Shown: one piece after another, positions 45,526 to 53,127 of the stretch
Position numbering within the stretch: the first letter of the stretch is position 1
How the letters are laid out: each line of letters opens with the position of its first letter
Assembly (NCBI RefSeq): GCF_019972115.1
Contig: NZ_BPFJ01000001.1
Location: forward strand, 186,001-250,000
From: Sulfurovum sp. TSL6
Lineage (GTDB): Bacteria > Campylobacterota > Campylobacteria > Campylobacterales > Sulfurovaceae
DNA: 64,000 bases
Direction of reading: 5' to 3'
Program-made: the position numbers and the translations under genes
The notes under the pieces: generated by a model
The model's input: the letters and a program-made list of their open reading frames with translations, nothing else
Told to the model about the DNA's origin: nothing
Database searches by the model: none

Positions 45526-47955
45526 ATGGATGATTCAGAACTACATCATATTGCAAAGAAGGAAGTAGAAAGTAAAACCTATGATAAGGATATATGGAAT
45601 AAGGCATTAGCCTTAACAGGTGGTAATGATACAAAGGCCAAAGAAAAGTATATTAAGCTGAGGATTCTCCAGCTTAAACGAGATGGCTATAAACCTAAAA
45701 AAAGTAGTGTCAACCAAAATACTGAGTCACCTAAAAAAAGTACACATGAGCCTAAAGAAGAACCAGAATCTAAGCAGAATTCTTCGCAATCTAGCATTTC
45801 AAATCTTGAACAAAGGCATAATAAGAAACCTTCTGATAAAAAAACTTCTTATGGATGGATTCTATGGGTGATTGCTGTCGTCTTCATTTTTGCTTTAGTT
45901 TACAATAATAAAAATACAACAAAAAATAGTTCTTACTCAAAAAGCAATAATTACTCTTCAAATTATACATCTAGAAAACAAGATAACTATGTTGAAAGTA
46001 AGCCTTCTGTGTCAGAATACACATTAAGTAAAAATGAATTACTTTATTGTGAAGCAGAAATGATTAGACTGGATGTAGTAAAAGATAAAATAGACAAGTA
46101 TTCTCAATACGAAATAGATAAGTACAATGGTTTGTCTGATGATTACAACGTAAGATGCGCTAATAAAAAATATTATCAAAATGATATGTATAGTATAAAT
46201 AAATTAATTAAAAATAGAAAATATGAAATAGAGCAAGAAGGATTAGCTAGATTTCAAAAGAATACTCAAAAAATAAAAAGTACTTTTGAAGATGGAGAAG
46301 CGTTATATATAAATACTTCTCCTGTAAGTGGAGATTGTAAAGTAACAATATTTAATGATGGAAGTATCGGTGCAACATTAAATGGCAAATTTAAACAATG
46401 GAAGACTATGTCTTCATGGGAAAGAAAGAAGTGTAAAGAGGCATTAAAAGAGGAGCAAGTTAGAGTTGGATATACAAAGGAAGAAAGAAAAAAAGTAAAA
46501 GAAACAATAGAAAAATATCCATTGACTATCATTGCAAATCCATTGGATGCACGGGTTCAGATTATGAATATAAAACCAAAATATTATCACGGCATACGTC
46601 TAGTTAAGGGAAAATATAAAATTCGTATTTCAAAAAAAGGATATGTAACACAGAATCATATTTTTGACCCATCAAAATATTCTACATACAATGTAATGCT
46701 AAAGAAGAGGACAAACAATAAAAGCAGTGATCGCAGTACTGTTGATTGCAAAGTAACAATATTTAATGATGGAAGTATAGGCGCAAGTATTGGAAATGGA
46801 GCATTTAATACATGGAAAAGTATGTCTGCGCAAGAACGAAAAGAATGTGAAAAGGCATTGAAAAAGGAGCAAAGTAGAGTTGGCAGAAAAGGAAATATAT
46901 ATGAAGCTAAAACAAGTGATGAAGGCTCTCAAGCGCTAAACTGTAAAGTAACAATATTTAATGATGGAAGCATAGGCGCAAGTATTGGGAATGGAGCATT
47001 TAATACATGGAAAAGTATGTCTGCACAAGAACGAAAAGAATGTGAAAAGGCATTAAATATTGAGCAGGAGAGAATTGGACGCAAGGGAAACACTCATAAA
47101 ATAAATACAAACAATAGCAAGAAAAAAAGAACAGACAAATATCCATTAACGATTGAAACATTTCCTTCAGATGCACGCGTACAAATTATGAATATAAAAC
47201 CAAAATATTATGATGGTATACGTTTAGTAAAAGGGGAATATAAAATTCGTGTTTCAAAAAAAGGATATACAACACAGAATAGTATTGCTGATCCAGCAGA
47301 AAAAACAACCTATCAAATTATTCTAAAAAAGAAAAAAAATAACATATCATATAGTGAAAAAATAAGAAACAAAAGTTATTCGAATAATGGATTGCCTGCC
47401 AATGCAAAGTTGGATTATTATGGTCATGGCTGGGAATGTAAAAAAGGTTATTATAAATATGGCAACAAATGTAATAAGGTAGCTATTCCTGCCAATGCAA
47501 AGTTGGATTATTATGGTCATGATTGGGAATGCAGAAAAGGTTATTATAAATATGCTAACAAATGTAATAAGGTAGCTATTCCTGCCAATGCAAAGTTGGA
47601 TTATTATGGTCATGACTGGGAATGTAAAAAAGGTTATTATAAATATGGCAACAAATGTAATAAGGTAGCTATTCCTGCCAATGCAAAGTTGGATTATTAT
47701 GGTCATGACTGGGAATGCAGAAAAGGTTATTATAAATATGCTAACAAATGTAATAAGGTAGCTATTCCTGCCAATGCAAAGTTGGATTATTATGGTCATG
47801 ACTGGGAATGTAAAAAAGGTTATTATAAATATGCTAACAAATGTAATAAGGTAGCTATTCCTGCCAATGCAAAGTTGGATTATTATGGTCATGACTGGGA
47901 ATGTAGAAAAGGTTATTATAAATATGCTAACAAATGTTTACCGGTGGGACAATAA
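45526..47955 (+). CDS. 809-residue single-pass protein with PEGA domains and tandem Cys-containing repeats
   Basis: Residues 1-55 are a small helical domain. Then a Ser/Lys/Gln-rich linker leads to one transmembrane helix at about 109-127 (WILWVIAVVFIFALVY). The outer part contains a C-LD-YSQ domain (about 172-225) and three copies of a CKVTIFNDGSIGA motif followed by W-K-x-M-S and C-K/E-x-A-L. Two PEGA-like domains (YPLTIIANPLDARVQIM and YPLTIETFPSDARVQIM) follow. Six 31-residue repeats with the core PANAKLDYYGHDWEC and KGYYKYxNKC end the chain. PEGA domains usually sit on the outside of the membrane. It may be the sensor or client-binding arm of the chaperone cluster. Confidence 0.78.
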   Translation: MDDSELHHIAKKEVESKTYDKDIWNKALALTGGNDTKAKEKYIKLRILQLKRDGYKPKKSSVNQNTESPKKSTHEPKEEPESKQNSSQSSISNLEQRHNKKPSDKKTSYGWILWVIAVVFIFALVYNNKNTTKNSSYSKSNNYSSNYTSRKQDNYVESKPSVSEYTLSKNELLYCEAEMIRLDVVKDKIDKYSQYEIDKYNGLSDDYNVRCANKKYYQNDMYSINKLIKNRKYEIEQEGLARFQKNTQKIKSTFEDGEALYINTSPVSGDCKVTIFNDGSIGATLNGKFKQWKTMSSWERKKCKEALKEEQVRVGYTKEERKKVKETIEKYPLTIIANPLDARVQIMNIKPKYYHGIRLVKGKYKIRISKKGYVTQNHIFDPSKYSTYNVMLKKRTNNKSSDRSTVDCKVTIFNDGSIGASIGNGAFNTWKSMSAQERKECEKALKKEQSRVGRKGNIYEAKTSDEGSQALNCKVTIFNDGSIGASIGNGAFNTWKSMSAQERKECEKALNIEQERIGRKGNTHKINTNNSKKKRTDKYPLTIETFPSDARVQIMNIKPKYYDGIRLVKGEYKIRVSKKGYTTQNSIADPAEKTTYQIILKKKKNNISYSEKIRNKSYSNNGLPANAKLDYYGHGWECKKGYYKYGNKCNKVAIPANAKLDYYGHDWECRKGYYKYANKCNKVAIPANAKLDYYGHDWECKKGYYKYGNKCNKVAIPANAKLDYYGHDWECRKGYYKYANKCNKVAIPANAKLDYYGHDWECKKGYYKYANKCNKVAIPANAKLDYYGHDWECRKGYYKYANKCLPVGQ
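46747..47091 (+). repeat. Near-identical internal duplication (CKVTIFNDGSIGA motif)
   Basis: Two copies starting at 46747 and 46942 (195 bases apart) are almost identical at DNA level over about 125 bases. A more diverged third copy starts at 46336. The near identity indicates a recent duplication or gene conversion inside the gene. Confidence 0.8.
47392..47937 (+). repeat. Six tandem 93-base repeats encoding 31-residue units
   Basis: Each unit encodes PANAKLDYYGHxWEC followed by (K/R)KGYYKY(G/A)NKC and a linker. Units alternate between KK...YG and RK...YA forms (1 and 3 against 2 and 4; units 5 and 6 end in YA), which suggests expansion as 186-base pairs. Each unit has two cysteines, so a disulfide per unit is likely outside the membrane. 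Confidence 0.9.
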
Positions 47956-48066
47956 AATGTTTTATTACTCGATAGAAATGGAATAATTGATTTAACAACT
48001 ACTGGTGATTTAGTAAATCTTTTACAAGCTAAATTATTGAAACTAACAATTGAACGTACACTTTAA
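47956..48066 (+). pseudogene. Short in-frame coding-like tail after the 809-residue gene
   Basis: Directly after the stop codon the same frame continues open for 36 codons (LLLDRNGIIDLTTTGDLVNL, then LQAKLLKLTIERTL) to TAA. There is no start codon or ribosome-binding site. It reads like the C-terminal remnant of another gene, but a readthrough extension is not impossible. Confidence 0.35.
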
Positions 48067-48126
48067 AAAGTAGCACATAATTTCATAAGGTTTATGGTTT
48101 TTTCTCTGGATATATAAAGAATCACA

Positions 48127-48144
48127 ACATAATGCATATTATGT
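48127..48144. other. Hairpin between convergent genes
   Basis: ACATAAT-GCAT-ATTATGT is a perfect 7-base stem with a 4-base loop, between the end of the 809-residue gene and the end of the relaxase gene. It may terminate transcription, but no strong T tract follows. Confidence 0.3.
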
Positions 48145-48173
48145 GGTCATTTTGAATAAAATTTCAGGGGGAA

Positions 48174-49646
48174 TCAAAGTTTTCTAATAGCATTCATAGC
48201 TTTATTAATGAAGTTGTTTTTTTCTTTTTTGAACGCAATATCTTTAAGTGTTTTTTCGACTATATCATCACTTGATTGTTCCTTGTCTCTATCGCCAAAG
48301 AATTTCACAAAAGTAGAAGATGAGGCACCTATTTGTTCCAAAAAGTTAGTAAGTGCTTTTAGGATTTCATTATTTGCATGTAAGTTAGGAGTTTTGTATT
48401 CTGTTTCTTCTTCTATTAGTGCTTTTGTAGCTTTCAGTATTTTATTTGCTTTCAATTCACTGTTACGTTCATTTATGATACCTTGTGCTTGATTTACAAC
48501 TTCGATATTTTGTTCATTTATGCTTTGGAGTTCTTTATTTGTTTTTACTACTGACTCAATTTCTTCTTCAAGTTTAACTACTTTGAACTCTGACTTTTCC
48601 ATTTCTGTCTGCATGTCAAAAATGATGTTTTCCAAGATAGCTTCAAGTTCAAGTTCTGCATTTGCATAACTTAACGCATTTGTTTTAATGCGGTCCTCTA
48701 ATTTCTTTATTTGTGATTGAAGTATTAAATCTTGAGATCGTTTAATTTTTTCAGATTGTAGTTTGAGTCGTATTTTTTTTGCACGAGCTTTCCAGGCTTC
48801 TTCTGCCTCTGCCTTTTCTTTTTTTAAATCCTTGATTTCTTCTTTAAGCATTATTATGGTTGCTGTGTGTACTTTTTTAACATCATTGATAGCATCAGTT
48901 ATTTGCTTCCGGTGCCAATGCGAACCACGCATAGTATTGCTACCTTCTTTACCTCTGTCCATATTTAATGCTTCGGCTGTGATAGTCTGAAGTTTTCGCA
49001 TATCTTCTCTGGTAGTTCTTCCCTTACCTGTGTCCAAATCAAATGTAGAATATAGTACATGAGCATGCAAGTTTTCAAATTTTTGTAGTACGCTCATATT
49101 AAATTTTGTCTCAAAAGTTTTAGAGGTATACCAATGATTATCATCTTCATTATAAAAAATATCACGATTAGGTCTATGTGCTATGATATGCTCAGTTACT
49201 TCTTTATTGTTTTTATCATACCATTTGAAATTTATTGAATCATAGATATAATTTTCAACGTTCCACTCTTCTGCCTTTTTCCCAATCCATTCAACGAAAA
49301 CACCTTCATCCTTATGAAGCGCAGCATCGAAAATTGTATACCCACCAAACGCCTTTTTTAGTGACGAAAATAGATTATGTATATCATCAATTTTTGTCTT
49401 ATTCTTTATATTTATGGCTGCTTCTTTAATGAGGGCATCAAATTGACTTTTTTGCATATTCTGCTTAACCCTTTTCTTGTAACTTTCTTGAGCTTGAACA
49501 ATAAAGTTTTGAATATTAATTCCACTACTATAATACTCATTATCGATCGAATTATTATCGAGTAAATAAGTTACTTTTTGTTTTCTCATCATGTGTTTAA
49601 GGCTATTTTTTGTTGCATTGATGGTATGAAAACTCGATTTGGCCAT
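48174..49646 (-). CDS. Mobilisation relaxase (MobV/Mob_Pre-like)
   Basis: A 490-residue protein. The N-terminal about 230 residues are relaxase-like: FENLHAHVLYSTFD contains the His-x-His metal-site pattern, followed by TGKGRTTREDMRKLQ and AEALNMDRG, similar to what I recall of mobilisation proteins of Campylobacter plasmids. The tyrosine nucleophile cannot be assigned by eye. From about 255 to 410 it is a long coiled coil rich in Lys and Glu. It would nick the transfer origin of a mobilisable element. A strong inverted repeat lies 59-90 bases upstream of its start (49705-49736). It is oriented against its neighbours. Confidence 0.65.
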   Translation of the reverse strand: MAKSSFHTINATKNSLKHMMRKQKVTYLLDNNSIDNEYYSSGINIQNFIVQAQESYKKRVKQNMQKSQFDALIKEAAINIKNKTKIDDIHNLFSSLKKAFGGYTIFDAALHKDEGVFVEWIGKKAEEWNVENYIYDSINFKWYDKNNKEVTEHIIAHRPNRDIFYNEDDNHWYTSKTFETKFNMSVLQKFENLHAHVLYSTFDLDTGKGRTTREDMRKLQTITAEALNMDRGKEGSNTMRGSHWHRKQITDAINDVKKVHTATIIMLKEEIKDLKKEKAEAEEAWKARAKKIRLKLQSEKIKRSQDLILQSQIKKLEDRIKTNALSYANAELELEAILENIIFDMQTEMEKSEFKVVKLEEEIESVVKTNKELQSINEQNIEVVNQAQGIINERNSELKANKILKATKALIEEETEYKTPNLHANNEILKALTNFLEQIGASSSTFVKFFGDRDKEQSSDDIVEKTLKDIAFKKEKNNFINKAMNAIRKL

Positions 49647-49704
49647 GATGATATTACCTTTCTTTTTCAGAAATATTTTTATTTGGTACGTAGAATAAGC
49701 CCAA

Positions 49705-49736
49705 ATAGGGTGCTAATATGCATACTAGCACCCTAT
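49705..49736. other. Perfect 11-base inverted repeat, candidate oriT
   Basis: ATAGGGTGCTA pairs with TAGCACCCTAT around a 10-base loop containing ATGCAT. It lies just upstream of the relaxase start codon, where oriT hairpins of MobV-type elements are found. No known nic sequence was recognised. Confidence 0.45.
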
Positions 49737-49904
49737 GAGTTTCTATATCTGTTGTACTATACAAAAATGGTAAGTGTAAAATCAAACAGGCAGGTTGTTT
49801 TCAGAAGAAAAATATAGAGGGTTAACTTTTATTTTAGAGCATAATTTGGGGATAGGGTTTAAAATACTGTTTTGATTAAATGTATTCTCCCTCAAAGTTC
49901 ACTA

Positions 49905-49913
49905 TGGTAAAAT
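49905..49913 (+). promoter_or_regulatory. Extended -10 promoter of the helicase-methylase-ATPase operon
   Basis: TGGTAAAAT fits TGN followed by a -10 hexamer, 36 bases before the GTG start of the helicase gene. Confidence 0.4.
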
Positions 49914-49949
49914 ATCTATAACATATTTTATGCTAGTGGGGAAGACTTA

Positions 49950-52900
49950 GTGAGTTCAAAATTTTTTACAAATCGTGATAATAATACTTTAGAAAATCGT
50001 CTTAAAGATATACTTACTTATCATAAAAATATTACTCACTTAGAATTTCTAATAGGTTATTTCCGTATTAGTGGATTTACCAAAATAGCAACACTTTTAA
50101 GTGGTATTACAAATGGACGGATCTTAGTTGGCATCAACATTGATAAGTTAACTCTTGAAGCCAAAGAGGCTGGGGTAAAACTGAACCTCATGGATTATGA
50201 AAAAATGAGTGGTCGATTTGTTGAGGAACAGTTGCTTGAACTAAATAAAGAGTCTTATTCTCAAGAAGTTGATGAAAGTGTTATTCTCTTTGCTCAAATG
50301 TTAGCAGAAAAAAAGATTGAAATTCGTATCTCGCCAGAGAAGAATATACACTCTAAAATATATATTCTCAGAGAAGATGAGATTACAAGACATGATGGAA
50401 CTGTAGAGTACAAAGGATCTGTTATTACAGGGTCTTCAAACTTGTCTGAAAATGGTCTTAGTAAAAACTTTGAATTCAATGTTGAACTTAGAGATAGTGA
50501 TGATATAGGTTTTGCACTGGAAGAGTTCAATAACTTATGGGCAAGTGCTATTGAAATTACTGACAAAGATGTAGATAACATAAAAGCAAAATCTCACCTT
50601 AAAGATATAACACCATATGAACTTTACTTGAAATTTCTTATAGAACATTTTGATGATCGGATAGATTATGATCCAAATGTTGTTTGGAATCTTCCTAAAG
50701 GTTTTATGAAACTAGCATATCAGATAGATGCTGTTACAGAAGGACTTTCTAAAATCAAAAAACATAATGGATTTTTCTTAGCAGATGTTGTGGGGCTTGG
50801 TAAAACAGTGACAACAGCTATGGTTGTAAAAAAACTACTGTTTGATCTTCAAGGTGAGGTGCTTGTCATTGCGCCTCCTTCCATTCAAAAAGAATGGAAA
50901 GATACTTTTAAAAAGTTCGAGATAGGAACATTGAGAAATTACAATGTTGTATCACTGGGCGCATTAGAGAAAATACGAGATACAGAAAGGTACTCCTTAG
51001 TAATTATAGATGAATCCCATAAATTTAAAAACTATGCCACTAGTAGATATGCAGAGCTTGAACGTATTTGTAAAGAACAAGTAAAGTACAAAAAAAAGGT
51101 GATACTCATCTCTGCTACACCACTTAACAATAGACCTATGGATATAGCAAATCAGCTCTATTTGTTCCAAGATAAAAGAAACTCAACCATCCCTTCTCAT
51201 CCAAACCTAGAGAGCTTTTTTGCTAAGGTAGATAAAGAATATAAAGAGATTATCGCTCCTGATAAAGATGGTAAGCCCATTGATAAAGAGAAGCTACAAG
51301 ACCTTTCGTTGAGAGTAAGAGAATCCATATTACGTGAAGTAATGGTAAGACGTACACGTACAGATATACAAACACACCCTATGTATTCTGCAGACATAAA
51401 AGAGCAAGGTTTAACTATACCTAAGGTGGCACCTGTAGAAGAGGTAACATATAAGATGAATGATAGTCTTGTCAAAACTTTTTCTGATACGATAGAAATT
51501 TTGACAAGTGAATTGCAGTACGAACGATATAAAGTCTTAGGTTACATAAAACCAAAGTCTCGTAGTAAGTATGGAAAAGTTAGTGAAAACATTTTCGAAA
51601 GAGGTGCATTAGAGTTAGCAAACTTAATGAGAAATATGCTTGTAAAAAGATTTGAAAGTTCATTTCATGCTTTCAAGACAACACTACAGCGACAAGAGAG
51701 TCACCTAATAGGACTTATTAAAATGTTTGAAGATGATAGGATTCTTTTAGGATCTAAAATTAATATCTTTGATTTGCTTGAAGATGAGGAGAGTGCAGAA
51801 GAGAAGATAGAGACTATGTTTGAACAAGGTAAAGTTAAGATCTTCGAAGCTTCTGACTTTGAAGAGGGCTACAAAGAAAAACTTGAAAAAGAACTCATTA
51901 TATTTGAACGACTTAACCAAATGTGGAGAGATGTGAAAGAAGACCCAAAACTTAATACCTTTAAGGAAGTATTGAAAAAGAGTAAAGGTAAAAAGATGGT
52001 TGTCTTTACTGAGTCTAAGCAAACAGCAATATACCTAGAGGAAAACTTAAAAGAATTTAAAGTTCTTTGTGTGCATGGGGGCAATAGAGATAAGCTTAAA
52101 GATACTATTAGTCAGAACTTTGATGCCAATTATGATGAGAAAAAGAAAAAAGATGATTATGATGTTATCATTACCACAGATACCCTTAGTGAAGGGGTTA
52201 ACATGCATCGTAGTAACATCATTTATAACTATGACATACCTTGGAATGCAACAAGGCTTATGCAGCGTATAGGTCGTATTAATCGTATTGGTACAAAGCA
52301 TCATATGATTTATGTAAATAACTTCATCCCTTCAGCTCAAAGTGATGTTCTCATAGAACTTTCTAAAAAGGCTTTTGTGAAGCTTCAAACTTTTCACTCT
52401 ACCTTTGGAGAAGACAATCAAATCTATAGTAAAGATGAAGAAGTGGGTACAGTTACACTCTTTGAAGATGTAGTAGAAGACATAGATGAAGAACTTGATT
52501 TTCTTGAAGAGATAAGAGACTACAAAGAGGCAAATCCTAAGAAGTTTAAAGAGTTAGTAAAACTTCCTATGAAGATAAGAGTACAACGTAAAGATGACAT
52601 AATACAAGATGCATCTTTTGTGTTCATCAAAAATGTTGAGGCAAAGAGTTACTACTATGTGGATGAACAACGATGTGAACCAGTTAGTTTCATAAAAATG
52701 GCAAAACACCTTAAAGTTTCACCTCGACTACAGGGCGTCATCCCTTTTAAGGCTTTCCACTATGAGCAAGTAAGAAAAGCTGTAGATCATTATGATGAAG
52801 AACTTGCAAAGATAGTCCAATCGGTAAGTAGAACTAAAGTAGATAATGCAACAGATAAAAAGGCTATACGTTTACTCAAGGGGTGGCTAGATAATGGCAT

Positions 52901-53126
52901 GATAAATAGGGAAACGCATAATATATTCAAAAAAATTTTTGAAGATGGTAGGCTTCTTAACTTAGGTAAGAAGATCAAAGTACTTGCAGGTAAACCATCA
53001 CATGAAGTAGTGGCTGAACTAGAGAAGCTTCAAGCAGAGTACAGTTTACAAGAAGTTGATAGCACTAAAACACGTATCAAACGAGAGATAGAAGTTATAC
53101 TCTCAGAAACATTCACAAAGGCCTAA
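49950..53126 (+). CDS. PLD-domain SNF2-type helicase
   Basis: A 1058-residue protein starting with GTG (GGGGAAG upstream). Residues about 15-190 are a phospholipase-D-like domain with NIHSKIYIL (His-x-Lys near 133) and GSSNLSENGL. Residues about 260-480 form the first motor domain: ADVVGLGKTVTTAM (Walker A), VIAPPSIQKEW, IIDESHKF (Walker B) and LISATPLNNRP. The second motor domain has VVFTESKQTAIYL, DVIITTDTLSEGVNMH and RLMQRIGRINRIGT. A C-terminal about 200-residue region is unassigned. It is probably the DNA-tracking component of an anti-phage or restriction system with the two downstream genes. Confidence 0.88.
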   Translation: MSSKFFTNRDNNTLENRLKDILTYHKNITHLEFLIGYFRISGFTKIATLLSGITNGRILVGINIDKLTLEAKEAGVKLNLMDYEKMSGRFVEEQLLELNKESYSQEVDESVILFAQMLAEKKIEIRISPEKNIHSKIYILREDEITRHDGTVEYKGSVITGSSNLSENGLSKNFEFNVELRDSDDIGFALEEFNNLWASAIEITDKDVDNIKAKSHLKDITPYELYLKFLIEHFDDRIDYDPNVVWNLPKGFMKLAYQIDAVTEGLSKIKKHNGFFLADVVGLGKTVTTAMVVKKLLFDLQGEVLVIAPPSIQKEWKDTFKKFEIGTLRNYNVVSLGALEKIRDTERYSLVIIDESHKFKNYATSRYAELERICKEQVKYKKKVILISATPLNNRPMDIANQLYLFQDKRNSTIPSHPNLESFFAKVDKEYKEIIAPDKDGKPIDKEKLQDLSLRVRESILREVMVRRTRTDIQTHPMYSADIKEQGLTIPKVAPVEEVTYKMNDSLVKTFSDTIEILTSELQYERYKVLGYIKPKSRSKYGKVSENIFERGALELANLMRNMLVKRFESSFHAFKTTLQRQESHLIGLIKMFEDDRILLGSKINIFDLLEDEESAEEKIETMFEQGKVKIFEASDFEEGYKEKLEKELIIFERLNQMWRDVKEDPKLNTFKEVLKKSKGKKMVVFTESKQTAIYLEENLKEFKVLCVHGGNRDKLKDTISQNFDANYDEKKKKDDYDVIITTDTLSEGVNMHRSNIIYNYDIPWNATRLMQRIGRINRIGTKHHMIYVNNFIPSAQSDVLIELSKKAFVKLQTFHSTFGEDNQIYSKDEEVGTVTLFEDVVEDIDEELDFLEEIRDYKEANPKKFKELVKLPMKIRVQRKDDIIQDASFVFIKNVEAKSYYYVDEQRCEPVSFIKMAKHLKVSPRLQGVIPFKAFHYEQVRKAVDHYDEELAKIVQSVSRTKVDNATDKKAIRLLKGWLDNGMINRETHNIFKKIFEDGRLLNLGKKIKVLAGKPSHEVVAELEKLQAEYSLQEVDSTKTRIKREIEVILSETFTKA

Positions 53127-53127
53127 G

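Larger units (their letters stand above)
49647..49949. other. Intergenic region between relaxase and helicase genes
   Basis: No gene. It holds the candidate oriT hairpin (49705-49736) and the rightward promoter of the defence operon (49905-49913). Confidence 0.5.

Noticed and set aside
47347-47892. Long minus-strand open frame of 181 codons opposite the 93-base repeats
   Set aside because: It is a repetitive shadow of the tandem array: each unit is open on the other strand by chance and repeated. It has no start signal.
47392-47937. Regular repeats taken as a possible CRISPR array
   Set aside because: The units are contiguous, in frame and coding, with no spacers. No cas gene is present.
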